DNA of 64,000 nucleotides from Liolophura sinensis (Eukaryota > Mollusca > Polyplacophora > Chitonida > Chitonidae), in contig NC_088305.1 in NCBI RefSeq assembly GCF_032854445.1, forward strand, positions 22,234,955 through 22,298,954, read 5' to 3'. A program made the translations under genes and the position numbers. The notes below the pieces were generated by a model. The model saw nothing but the letters and a program-made list of their open reading frames with translations. It was not told the origin of the DNA and ran no database searches. Below, piece by piece: positions 11,423-22,778 of this stretch; within the stretch, counting starts at the first letter, position 1; the number at the start of each line of letters is the position of its first letter.

Positions 11423-11496
<74 letters not shown>
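11423..11496 (-). tRNA. trnN-GTT: tRNA-Asn(GTT), class A, intact
   Basis: Identical across 74 nt to the copy at 5409-5482, with all four stems paired, both internal promoter boxes intact, and a GTTATTTTC stretch directly downstream as a Pol III stop signal. Confidence 0.93.
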
Positions 11497-12210
11497 TTAG
11501 TAATAAAGATACTTTTTAGTCCCCATTCATGTCAGTGCTTCATCTTTTATACATTTACAGCTGAGGGAACATGACAAAAATTCGATAAAACATATTTACA
11601 TTGATGAAGTTTTGTACGTTGGTGTTTTGTTTGTACGATTACCAGAGTACCCTTTCTTCGAAGACAATATGGCTTCGCAACTGTCATTTCGTGTAACACG
11701 TACATCAGAGCGGGAATAACAAAATATTAAAATCAGAAAGGAAAAAACCAGCAAAGGAACCGGGGGCCGGATGGGGTGTTTATGAATCAAACTTTTGATT
11801 AAAATTCGAACATTCTAAAATTTCGCAACGGTGACTTTGTCTTTAAAACCAAATTCGCTTTTGTCCCCATTCCTGCCAGTGCCATAGCATATGCATTCAA
11901 AGATAAGCTGACATGACAAGAATACGATAATGCATGTTCAGATTGATAATGTTTGGTATGCTGGTGTTATTTTTGTACACGGTCACCAGAGTACGCTCTC
12001 TTCGAGGAGAATGTGGATTAGCAAATGCCAAATAACAACACAGTAAAACATATTGAGATTAATAATGTTTGGTATGCTGGTGTTATTTTTGTGCACGGTC
12101 ACCAGAGGACTCTCTCTTCCACTACAATATTGATTAGCAAATGGAATTTGGTGTGACACGTGCATGAAAGAATGGGGCTAATAAGATAATAAAAATCCAA
12201 ATCACTCAGC

Positions 12211-12287
12211 CGTCCCGGGGTTGGCTTAAAGCACCACCAACCTTTCGGTTAACAGCCGAACGTGCTAAACGATTGCGCCACGGAGAC
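12211..12287 (-). pseudogene. tRNA-Asn-like, class B, 3-nt insertion
   Basis: 77 nt long: an extra GGT triplet lies at the start of the T arm. The same insertion is at 15272-15348. Confidence 0.82.
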
Positions 12288-12891
12288 TTATTGGGCTAAA
12301 GCAACTTTGTTTTTGTACCCGTTCGTGGCTGTACTTCATTGCCTATGCATTTACCGCTGAGGGAACATGACAAAAATTCGATAAAACATATTAAGATTGA
12401 TAAAGTTTTGCACGCTGGTGTTTTTTTTTGTACGATCACCAAAGTACGCTTTCTTGGAAGCTAATATGGTTTCATAACTGTCATTTCGTGTGACACGTAC
12501 ATCAGAAGTGGAGTAATAAAATATTAAAAACGAAAAGGAGAAAACCGTCAACGAAACCGGGGATGGGGTGCTTTAGGAATGAAACTTTTGGTTTAAACCC
12601 TAAAAAGCTAACCGATTGCGCAACGGTGAATTTGTCGTTAAAACCAACTGCGTTTTTGTCCTCATTCCTGCCAGTGCTTCATCGCCTATGCATTTACCGA
12701 TAAGCTGACATGATAAGAATACATGATAATACATGTTGAGATTGATGATGTTTGGTACGCTGGTGTTACTTTTATAAACGGTCACTAGAGGACGCTCACT
12801 TCGACTACAGTATGGATTAGTAAATGCCATTTGGTGTGACACGTGCATAAAAGAATGGGGCTAATAAGAATCAAAATGAAAATAACAGAGC

Positions 12892-12921
12892 CGTCCCCGG
12901 GTGGGCTTGAACCACCAACCG

Positions 12922-12965
<44 letters not shown>
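12892..12965 (-). tRNA. trnN-GTT: tRNA-Asn(GTT), class A, variable-loop variant
   Basis: Identical to the copy at 9158-9231, including the variable-loop C. It lies in the downstream copy of the 3.73-kb-spaced duplicated segment. A small deletion in the 3' flank (ataagaatc instead of ataagataatc) leaves the TTTT terminator in place. Confidence 0.9.
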
Positions 12966-13682
12966 TTAGTAATAAAGTTACTTTTTGTCCCCATTTATGT
13001 CAGTGCTTTTTCTTTTATACATTTACAGTTGAGGGGAACATGACAAAAATTCGATAAAACATATTTACATTGATGAAGTTTTGTACGTTGGTGTTGTTTT
13101 GTTTGTACGATTACCAGAGAAGCCTTTCTTCGAAGACAATATGGCTTTGCAACTGTCATTTCGTGTAACACGTGCATGAGAGCGGGACTAACAAAAAATT
13201 AAAATTAGAAAGGAAAAAAACAGCAAAGGAACCGGGGGCCGGATGGGGTCTTTATGAGTCAAACTTTCGATTAAAAGCCGAACATTCTAAAATTTCGCAA
13301 CGGTGACTTTGTCTTTAAAAGCAAGTTCGTTTTTGTCCCCATTCCTGCCAGTGCCATAGCATATGCATTCAAAGATAAGCTGACATGACAAGAATACGAT
13401 AATGCATGTTCAGATTGATAATGTTTGGTATGCTGGTGTTATTTTTCTACACGGTCACCAGAGTACGCTCTCTTCAAGGAGAATGTGGATTAGCAAATGC
13501 CAAATAACAACACAGTAAAACATATTGAGATTAATAATGTTTGGTATGCTGGTGTTATTTTTGTGCACGGTCACCAGAGGACTCTCTCTTCGACTACAAT
13601 ATTTATTGGCAAATGGAATTTTGTGTGACACGTGAATGAAAGAATGGCGGTAATAAGATAATAAAAATCCAAATCACTCAGC

Positions 13683-13756
13683 CGTCCCGGGGTTGGCTTA
13701 AAGCACCAACCTTTCGGTTTACAGCCAAACGTGCTAAACGATTGCGCCACGGAGAC
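13683..13756 (-). pseudogene. tRNA-Asn-like, class B, anticodon GTA
   Basis: Same sequence as 9949-10022, inside the duplicated segment. Confidence 0.83.
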
Positions 13757-14478
13757 TTATTGGGTTAAAGCAACTTTGTTTTTGTACCCGTTCATGGCAG
13801 TACTTCATTGCCTATGCATTTACCGCTGAGGGAACATGACAAAAATTCGATAAAACATATTTACATTGATGAAGTTTTGTACGTTGGTGTTGTTTTGTTT
13901 GTACGATTACCAGAGTAGACTTTCTTCGAAGACAATATGGCTTGGCAACTGTCATTTCGTGTAACACGTGCATCAGAGTGGGACTAATAAAATATTAAAA
14001 TCAAAAACAAAAAAACCAGCAAAGGAACCGGGGGCCGGATAGGGTGTTTATGAGTCAAACTTTCCATTATAAGCCGAACATTCCAAAATTTCTCAACGGT
14101 GACTTTGTCGTTAAAACCAAATTCGTTTTTGTCCCCATTCCTGCCAGTGCCATCGCATGTGCATTCAAAGATAAGCTGACATGACAAGAATACGATAATG
14201 CATGTTCAGATTGATAATGTTTGGTATGCTGGTGTTATTTTTGTACACGGTCACCAGAGTACGCTCTCTTCGAGGAGAATGTGGATTAGCAAATGCCAAA
14301 TAACAACACAGTAAAACATATTGAGATTAATAATGTTTGGTATGCTGGTGTTATTTTTGTGCACGGTCACCAGAGGACTCTCTCTTCGACTACAATATTT
14401 ATTGGCAAATGGAATTTTGTGTGACACGTGAATGAAAGAATGGCGGTAATAAGATAATAAAAATCCAAATCACTCAGC

Positions 14479-14552
14479 CGTCCCGGGGTTGGCTTAAAGC
14501 ACCAACCTTTCGGTTTACAGCCAAACGTGCTAAACGATTGCGCCACGGAGAC
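14479..14552 (-). pseudogene. tRNA-Asn-like, class B, anticodon GTA
   Basis: Same sequence as 13683-13756, one B-D dimer further on. Confidence 0.83.
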
Positions 14553-15271
14553 TTATTGGGTTAAAGCAACTTTGTTTTTGTACCCGTTCATGGCAGTACT
14601 TCATTGCCTATGCATTTACCGCTGAGGGAACATGACAAAAATTCGATAAAACATATTTACATTGATGAAGTTTTGTACGTTGGTGTTTTGTTTGTACGAT
14701 TACCAGAGTACCCTTTCTTCGAAGACAATATGGCTTCGCAACTGTCATTTCGTGTAACACGTACATCAGAGCGGGAATAACAAAATATTAAAATCAGAAA
14801 GGAAAAAACCAGCAAAGGAACCGGGGGCCGGATGGGGTGGTTATGAATCAAACTTTTGATTAAAATTCGAACATTCTAAAATTTCGCAACGGTGACTTTG
14901 TCTTTAAAACCAAATTCGCTTTTGTCCCCATTCCTGCCAGTGCCATAGCATATGCATTCAAAGATAAGCTGACATGACAAGAATACGATAATGCATGTTC
15001 AGATTGATAATGTTTGGTATGCTGGTGTTATTTTTGTACACGGTCACCAGAGTACGCTCTCTTTGAGGAGAATGTGGATTAGCAAATGCCAAATAACAAC
15101 ACAGTAAAACATATTGAGATTAATAATGTTTGGTATGCTGGTGTTATTTTTGTGCACGGTCACCAGAGGACTCTCTCTTCGACTACAATATTGATTAGCA
15201 AATGGAATTTTGTGTGACACGTGAATGAAAGAATGACGGTAAAAAGATAATAAAAATCCAAATCACTCAGC

Positions 15272-15348
15272 CGTCCCGGGGTTGGCTTAAAGCACCACCA
15301 ACCTTTCGGTTAACAGCCGAACGTGCTAAACGATTGCGCCACGGAGAC
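15272..15348 (-). pseudogene. tRNA-Asn-like, class B, 3-nt insertion
   Basis: 77 nt, with the same T-arm triplet insertion as 12211-12287; anticodon GTT. Confidence 0.82.
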
Positions 15349-15953
15349 TTATTGGGCTAAAGCAACTTTGTTTTTGTACCGGTTCGTGGCTGTGCTTCAT
15401 TGCCTATGCATTTACCGCTGAGGGAACATGACAAAAATTCTATAAAACATATTAAGATTGATAAAGTTTTGCACGCTGGTGTTTTTTTTTTGTACGATCA
15501 CCAAAGTACGCTTTCTTCAAAGCCATTATGGTTTCGTAACTGTCATTTCGTGTGACACGTACATCAGAAGTGGAGTAATAAAATATTAAAAACGAAAAGG
15601 AGAAAACCGTCAACGAAACCGGGGATGGGGTGCTTTAGGAATGAAACTTTTGGTTTAAACCCTAAAAAGCTAATTGATTCCTCAACGGTGAATTTGTCGT
15701 TAAAACCAACTGCGTTTTTGTCTCCATTCCTGCCAGTGCTTTATCGCCTATGCATTCACCGATAAGCTGACATTATAAGAATACAGTAATACATGTTGAG
15801 ATTGATAATGTTTGGTACGCTGGTGTTACTTTTATAAACGGTCACTAGAGGACGCTCACTTCGACTACAGTATAGATTAGCAATTGCCATTTGGTGTGAC
15901 ACGTGCATGAAAGAATGGGGCTAATAAGATAATCAAAATGAAAATAACAGAGC

Positions 15954-16027
15954 CGTCCCCGGGTGGGCTTGAACAACCAACCTTTAGGTTAACAGCCGTA
16001 CGCGCTAACCGATTGCGCCACGGAGAC
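15954..16027 (-). pseudogene. tRNA-Asn-like, class A, probably inactive
   Basis: Anticodon GTT and the A box remain, but the anticodon stem is TACGG/CCTAA (two mismatches) and the T stem is GGTTG/CCACC (one mismatch, which also damages the B box). Three stem lesions in one 74-nt gene suggest loss of constraint. The solo LTR lies about 105 bp away on its 5' side. Confidence 0.75.
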
Positions 16028-16131
16028 TTAGTGATAAACTTACTTTTTATCCCCATTTATGTCAGTGCTTTATGTTTTATACATTTACAGCTGAGGGAAC
16101 ATGACAAAAATTCGATAAAACATATTTACAT

Positions 16132-17138
16132 TGTTATGTATGACTATTTAACGTCTTCATGTATTGTTAGTCTGCGGACCTTTGTGAAAGCATAACAGGC
16201 CCTGTTATATATGTACAGCGCGGACCTGGCCGAAAGCACCTTGTTCAATGCTCTGTTTATTTAACTGGATGTTCATTGGCTGTTAATTCTGTGTCTAAGA
16301 ATAGTTGAATCCACCTGGCACGTATATAAGCCGTGTTTTCTGTGCAGAGTGGAGGTATTTTTGCTGCATCCACTGGGAGCCAGGAGAGTGTGAGACGCTC
16401 TCGTATCGAGTCCATTATTTTGATATGAGCTGGTGATGCCAGTTTCATTTGGGAGGACAGATTTTTTATGCCGGCACCGTTTGTGTACCACAGTAGTACT
16501 GATGTCTGGTTTATGTGAATTTCTGCGGAAGTCACGTTTATTGGTGTTCGGATCTTTATTATGATTATACAGTGTGGACTGTGTAATTTGTTTAACACGC
16601 TGACCTCACCTGACCGACAAGGTCGTCAAGGACTCTAAACTGAAGTTTTCAGTTTTGCAAAGGACGTTCGTTCTGCCACAAGGTGACATTACTCTACGTC
16701 TCTGAACGGCTCGTTTGTGAGCTTCTGCGGGAGCTGTGACTGATCTGAAGTGGATTATACCTCCATGCCTGTATTTACCCTGTGTTGTGCTCTGCGGGTG
16801 TGACGTCATTCAAAGGCTTGACAGTTCCAGTTCTGTGTAACCTGTGTTCGCGTTCGCTATCCTGGCGAAGTACCTGTCTAGGACAATTTGTGACTTGTGT
16901 GAATTGTGTGTTTATCCCATGGTCTTTACGTTGGATATCCTGGAACACGTTCCTTGGGATGAAAAGGTGAACTGGAAACTTTTAAAGACCGGTAATACTG
17001 ATGTGTATGTTTTTTATGTTGTTGTTGTTGAACTGTCTGTAAAACTGTACGTCTCATTTTATATATATAAAGCATTGTTTACATTGAAATATTGAGTCAC
17101 TGAGTCTGTTTTCTGTTGCCGTTTTCAATACCGTAACA
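16132..17138. mobile_element. Solo LTR, probably Gypsy-type
   Basis: A 1007-bp insertion in class A-D spacer begins TGTTATG and ends CGTAACA, the TG...CA ends usual for LTRs with a short terminal inverted repeat (TGTTA/TAACA). It is flanked by a 4-bp duplication, acat, at 16128-16131 and 17139-17142. A TATATAAG box near 16324 fits an LTR promoter read on the + strand. No internal retroelement genes are present, so it is the single-LTR remnant left by recombination. It inserted after the array monomer formed, and the spacer continues unchanged across it. Family is inferred from the end sequence and duplication length. Confidence 0.78.
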
Positions 17139-17755
17139 ACATTGATGAAGTTTTGTACGTTGGTGTTGTTTTGTTTGTACGATTACCAGAGTACCCTTTC
17201 TTCGAAGACAATGTGGCTTCGCAACTGTCATTTCGTTCAACACGTGCATGAGAGTGGGACTAATAAAATATTAACATCCAAAACGAAAAATACCAGCAAA
17301 GGAACCGGGGGCCGGGTGGGGTCTTTATGAGTCAAACTTTCGATTAAAAGCCGAACATTTTAAAATTTCGCAACGGTGACTTTGTCTTTAAAACCAAGTT
17401 CGTTTTTGTCCCCATTCCTGCCAGTGCCTCATCGCATATGCATTCAAAGATAAGCTGACATGACAAGAAGACGATAATGCAGGTTTAGATTGATAATGTT
17501 TGGTATGCTGGTGTTATTTTTGTACACGGTCACCAGAGTACGCTCTCTTCGAGGAGAATGTGGATTAGCAAATGCCAAATAACAACACAGTAAAACATAT
17601 TGAGAATAATAATGTTTGGTATGCTGGTGTTATTTTGTGCACGGTCACCAGAGGACTCTCTCTTCGACTACAATATTGATTAGCAAATGAATTTTGTGTG
17701 ACACGTGAATAAAAGAATGGCGATAATAAGATAATAAAAATCCAAATCACTCAGC

Positions 17756-17829
17756 CGTCTTGGGGTTGGCTTAAAGCACCGACGTTTCGGTTAACAGCCG
17801 AACGTGCTAAATGATTGCGCCACGGAGAC
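17756..17829 (-). pseudogene. tRNA-Asn-like, class B
   Basis: Additional changes in the acceptor 3' strand (CCAAGAC), variable loop and D arm (CATTTAGCAC); anticodon GTT. Confidence 0.8.
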
Positions 17830-18368
17830 TTATTGGGTTAAAGTAACTTTGTTTTTGTACCCGTTCGTGGCAGTGCTTCATTGCCTATGCATTTACCGCT
17901 GAGGGAACATGACAAAAATTCGATAAAACATATTAAGATTGATAAAGTTTTGCACCCTGGTGTTTTATTTTTTTACGATCGCCAAAGTAAAAAAACGAAA
18001 TATAAAAAACGAAAAGGAGAAAACAGTCAACGAATCCGGGGATGGGGTGCTTTAGGAATGAAACTTTTGGTTAAAGCCTAAAAGCGAATTGATTCCTCAA
18101 CGGTGAATTTGTCGTTAAAACCAACTGCGTTTTTGTCTCCATTCCTGCCAGTGCTTCATCGCCTATGCATTCACCGATAAGCTGACATGATAAGAATACA
18201 GTAATACATGTTGAGATTGATAATGTTTGGTACGCTGGTGTTACTTTTATAAACGGTCACTAGAGGACGCTCACTCGACTACAGTATGGATTAAGCAAAT
18301 GCCATTTGGTGTGACACGTGCATGAAAGAATGGGGCTAATAAGATAATCAAATTCCAAATAAAAGAGC

Positions 18369-18437
<69 letters not shown>

Positions 18438-18442
18438 AAGAC
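18369..18442 (-). tRNA. trnN-GTT: tRNA-Asn(GTT), class A, one wobble change
   Basis: Matches the intact copies except C5 to T in the acceptor, which still pairs as T5:G68. Internal boxes are intact. Its 3' flank differs (aattccaaataaaagag), which on the minus strand gives CTTTTATTTGG, so a TTTT stop signal is only a few bases downstream. It is the array copy nearest the third Tx1-like LINE. Confidence 0.88.
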
Positions 18443-19027
18443 TTAGTAATAAAGTTACTTTTTGTCCCCATTTATGTCAGCGCTTCATCTTTATACATTT
18501 ACAGCTGAGGGAACATGACAAAAATTCGATAAAACATATTTACATTGATGAAGTTTTGTACGTTGGTGTTGTTTTGTTTGTACGATTACCAGAGTAGCCC
18601 TTTCTTCGAAGACAATATGGCTTCGCAACTGTCATTTCGTGTAACACGTGCATGAGAGTGGGACTAATAAAATATTAAAATCCAAAACGAAAAATACCAG
18701 CAAAGGAACCGGGGCCGGGTGGGGTCTTTATGAGTCAAACTTTCGATTAAAAGCCGAACATTCTAAAATTTCGCAACGGTGACTTTGTCTTTAAAACCAA
18801 GTTCGTTTTTGTCCCCATTCCTGCCAGTGCCTCATCGCATATGCATTCAAAGATAAGCTGACATGACAAGAAGACGATAATGCATGTTTAGATTGATAAT
18901 GTTTGGTATGCTGGTGTTATTTTTGTACACGGTCACCAGAGTACGCTTTCTTTGAGGAGAATGTGGATTAGCAAATGCCAAATAACAACACAGTAAAACA
19001 TATTGACATTCATAATGTTTGGTATGC

Positions 19028-22000
19028 TTTTTTTTTTTTTGAAAATTGTTGAATTTCATCCCAGATTGTCATCAAATACACAAGATTTCACAATACCCGG
19101 TTATCACAAACTTTTGAAATCACAAGGCAGTCTTAAATAAAATAAAATATCACAGAAAAGATGACTGCTTTGTGAATAGAACAATTGCACATTAGCTGCT
19201 TATTTCAATAAATACACTAATTTATCATTTCGTAATGTACAGAAGACTTTGTTTATACACCAGATTTTCTCGAAAGATGACCTGTCTAGTTTTTTCTTCT
19301 GAAATATTATGTCGTTGCGTGCACACCAAATACTAAACTGAAGAACACATATGACATACACCATCACCGCTCTAACTTCCTGGTTAAAGGTGGAATTGAA
19401 TACCTTGTAAATTAATGTTTTCGAGTCCATATTTGGTAGGTAGTTCGCAAAGAAAACAAATATCCGGTTAAAGTCATTAAACACATCCTGAACGATTTTA
19501 CATTGTACAAACAGATGTTGCCGAGTTTCAGACAGGGAGCAAAAAACACACAAGTCATCGGTGGCTACATTTCTCCTAAGAAGTTTTTCCTTAACGGGCA
19601 AAATGTCATGAACCAACTTGTAACTGAAGTTGACCAAATTGTGATCTAAGAATTGATGAAAAACAGTTTTCCATATTCTAACCCAGTCCAAATGCGGCAT
19701 AGACACCATTGCTCTTGGACAATGTACTATTTTTGTTACAAAATATTCATAAATATACCTGCTTGAACACAATGTTACAGGTTGCTGTACACCTGTGGTC
19801 TCCAGGCCAGTCTATAAAAAGGTGGAATGTTTTCAGAATGTGGGACATTGGAACGACAGAATTCACGACAAACATGCCTTAAGGGTAAACCCAACCAATA
19901 GATGGCAAAGTATTTCCATTCCGCTGTTGTTCCATGAATTAATTTTAAAACATGCCGAGTAACAAGAGCTTTTATTTTACATTCTATATTATGTACGTTT
20001 AGACCTCCATTCCCTATTTTATTATGTACGACAACTCTCTTCAAACTTTCGGGCTTGTTATCCCACAAAAATCTGAACACAGTTTGGGAACATTGATTGA
20101 CACATTTAGGTGGCAACAGAGTACACTGTGCAGAAAACCATAAGACAGCTAAAGCAACTGTATTAATTAAGACAGACCTCCCCCGTAGGGTCAAATATCT
20201 TCCATTCCATGCTGATACATGTTTCTTTACCTTACTTAAAACACGCTCCGAATTGAGTTCTGTTTGATCTGGTCAAAAAAATACCCCACAAATCTTTGAG
20301 TTTGTAATGATGTTAAGCCCACCACTGTGCACGTTAGTTTCGTCCCAGTTACCAATAGGAAGAACCGTGCTTTTCAACAAGTTGAGTTTTGCTCCTGAGG
20401 CTTTTCCATAACTTTCTGTTATTTTAACTACATGCTGAACAGAACTCTCTTCAGATAAAATTGCAGTCGTATCATCTGCAAATGCCGACACTCTTGTTTC
20501 CTTATTTGTGCCGGGTAACCGTACACCATTAATTTCGTCATTGTTTCTAATGGCCGCTATAAAGGGCTCTAAGGACAACACATACAATAATGGTGACAAA
20601 GAACAACCCTGTCGGACACCTCGACTCAGTTTAAATTCTTCTGTTATGTGCCCGTTCACAATAACACTACTTGTAATGTCAGTATATAATAATTGCACCC
20701 ACTTACAAAAGTCGGGTCCGAAGTTAAATTTCTCTAAACATTTGAACAAAAATGACCATTCTACTCTGTCAAAGGCTTTCTCCTGATCTAAGTTAAGAAA
20801 GCATCCTTTTAAATCTTTTTGTTCAACGTAATCATATGTATTTCGTAATAAGTGAAGGTTGTCAAAAATACTTCGGCCTGGTATTCCACATGTTTGATTC
20901 TGAAGTACAGTTGTATCGATCACATTTTTTAACCGATTGCACAAAGCTTTAGAAACAATCTTTTAATCTACATTTAGTAAGCTAATTGGCCTCTAGTTTT
21001 TGATGCTTTCGGCATTGTCGGGGTCCTTACATAATAGTGTGATTAACCCAGAACGCTGTGAATTACTTAATTTACCCAAGTTAAAACAGTAATTAACTAC
21101 ATCCGTAAACACACCCGAAAACAGGGGCCAAAATTGTACATAAAACTCTGCTGGCAAACCGTCGCATCCCGGCGAACGGCTTTTAGACATATTTTTACTG
21201 CAAAAAACAACTCCTGTTCGCAGGCAGTTTTACAATCGTCATTTAACATCGGAAGCGATGACAAGAACTCATCTTGAATGGAAGAGTCAGTATCTTGTTC
21301 AGTATACAATTTCATATAATACGACCTTATACACTTAGCAATACCTTTCTGAGATTCATGGGCTATTGAAGAATCACTATGACAAGTAATACTTTTGATC
21401 ATCTTCTTTCTGCCCCTACCAACTTCTCGTCTAATGAAATATTTGGTTGGTTTTTCTCCCTGATCAAACTGAACAGCTTTAGCACGGATAACCGCTCCCG
21501 CATGATTCGACTTATAAAGGGCATTTAGAGTCTTTTTCACATTGTCAATACGCTCACAGTTAATGATTGGACTAGATTTCAACGCATTTAATTCTTGTTC
21601 AAGTAAAAAATCACATTTTTTATTCATAGATTTCTCCTTACAGTAACTCCGAATTCTGTCTTTACATTCCCTTTTAAATGTCTGCCATCTGTCTATTAGG
21701 TCTGCATGACCAGTTGTACAGACAGAGAAAATATCATGGAAGACGGATTTAATATCATCAACAAGCTCCGTGTCATTTAACACAGAAGTATTACACTTCC
21801 AGTAGAACGGCCCCCATGAAATGACATCTTCAAAAGAAATATCAAAAAACAAACACGAATGATCAGAAAAAGACACATGTACAGCATCACACTGGGTTAC
21901 ATACTTAAACACAGCGTTAGGGATATAAAATCTATCCAATCTACTGGCACACTGGCGCCTAGACCACGTGTAACAATTCTTGTTCAGATGCACTTTCCTA

Positions 22001-22510
22001 AAAATATCACAAATACCAAAATCTCTTTTCAAATTATTAATTTCGTCCACCCCATCATTCCTTTCATTAGTGGCACAGCCAGCTCTATCTAATTCAATGC
22101 TCTCGACACAATTAAAATCCCCACCCATAATAACCAACTCACTGCCCTGCATCACATTATCTAGATTAGAAATAAACTCTTTTTTTTCCTTTGGATTTTT
22201 AGGGCCATATACACAAACAAGGTTTAAAGCAGTGTTGTTGAGCTCAACCCTAAGGCTTATGTAGCGACCGTTATGGCACTTCTGTATTTTCCGTATAAAG
22301 CAGTCTACCGTATACCTAATAATTATTCCCACCCCACACCTTCGATTTGACCCACACGCCCACCTTGCATCGCCCGGGATTTGCAAATATTTAGTGTCAT
22401 TATAGTTTTCGAAGTGTGTTTCCTGTAAGAATAGTACATCAATTCCTTTATCGAAAACAAATTGCTTGACATGTTCTTCTTTAGACGGATCCCGTAAACC
22501 ATTAATATTT
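19028..22510 (-). mobile_element. Tx1-like LINE, copy 3, with endonuclease; 5' part absent
   Basis: The 3' end (A run after CAACAATTTTC) abuts array spacer at 19027, in a different spacer position from copy 2. Reading upward on the minus strand come the C-terminal zinc motif, RT and AP-type endonuclease, up to LNINGLRDPSK, the expected first residues of the ORF2 endonuclease. At 22511 the sequence changes to the 3' tail of an I/Nimb-like LINE. No Tx1-like ORF1 follows on the far side of that element (after 28400), so the upstream part is missing. Confidence 0.85.
19200..22505 (-). pseudogene. Tx1-like ORF2: endonuclease and reverse transcriptase, broken by indels
   Basis: The endonuclease (22505 to about 21800) has FLQETHF, the GGDFNC metal/active-site block, SRLDRFY and FSDHS. 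The RT (about 21200 to 20270) has the LNLDQEKAFDRVEW A block, GVRQGCSLSP and AFADDTT. The C-terminal domain has CVFCSLSETRQHLFVQC. At least four frame breaks separate the open stretches 21097-22386, 20993-21190, 20273-20944, 19775-20194 and 19200-19772. One is a roughly 19-bp deletion near 19799, compared with copy 1. The C-terminus here (KLDRSSFEKIW onward) lacks the insertion seen in copies 1 and 2, so it is probably closer to the original. Confidence 0.82.
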
Positions 22511-22620
22511 AAATGAATGAATGAATGAATGATTATGGCTTAACGCCACATCGGCAATATTTCAGCCATATCGTGGCGAGAACAAGGTGAAAACGCGAGA
22601 CGGTAAAGGCTTTCGATACG
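22511..22620 (-). repeat. Conserved LINE 3' tail with ATTC repeats
   Basis: On the minus strand the end reads TCGCCACGATATGGC, TGAAATATTGCC, GATGTGGCGTTAAGCC, then ATTC repeats. The same tail closes the LINEs ending at 40580, 40977 and 57163. It resembles the tails of the SINEs at 41637 and 50238 and is probably the recognition signal for the LINE reverse transcriptase. Confidence 0.8.
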
Positions 22621-22778
22621 ATAATATGAACATCAAAAGTAAAAACAAAAAGTACAGACATGTTTAAAATCGTATAATAGAAAAAAAAGATTTAAAACTC
22701 GAAAACCAGGGTTATAGTACATGTATACATCTATATGTATAAAACTGTTTTTCTATAGATATTTATGACAATTAAAAT

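Larger units (their letters stand above)
3215..19027 (-). repeat. tRNA-Asn tandem array with a four-monomer higher-order repeat
   Basis: About 14 kb, excluding insertions, consists of monomers of about 340 bp, each one tRNA-Asn-derived unit plus AT-rich spacer. Four classes recur along the + strand in the order B, C, A, D with steps near 345, 335, 341 and 454 bp, a period of about 1475 bp. The longer D-to-B step comes from a partial duplication of the spacer. Spacers of all classes share landmarks such as gccagtgcttcat, acatgacaaaaattcgat and gtgacacgtgcat, so they descend from one ancestral tRNA-plus-spacer unit. Some periods are shortened to B-D dimers (9949-10745, 13683-14479, 14479-15272), and D2 to the truncated A unit at 6084 is a recombinant step. 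All units are on the minus strand. Confidence 0.93.

Noticed and set aside
3386-15000. Many 60-100 codon open frames in the array with recurring peptides
   Set aside because: They run through tRNA units and spacers, recur only because the DNA repeats, and show no domain or consistent start.
16257-16598. Minus-strand open frames inside the solo LTR
   Set aside because: They lie across the LTR promoter region and have no protein motif; chance frames.
3215-19027. Regular repeat-spacer pattern that could be mistaken for a CRISPR array
   Set aside because: Units are about 340 bp, the repeats are tRNA-derived, spacers are homologous to each other, and the context is a eukaryotic genome with LINEs and SINEs.
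22511-22535. ATTC/TGAA runs as telomere-like or independent microsatellites
   Set aside because: Each run is attached to the same LINE 3' UTR and is best read as the element's tail.
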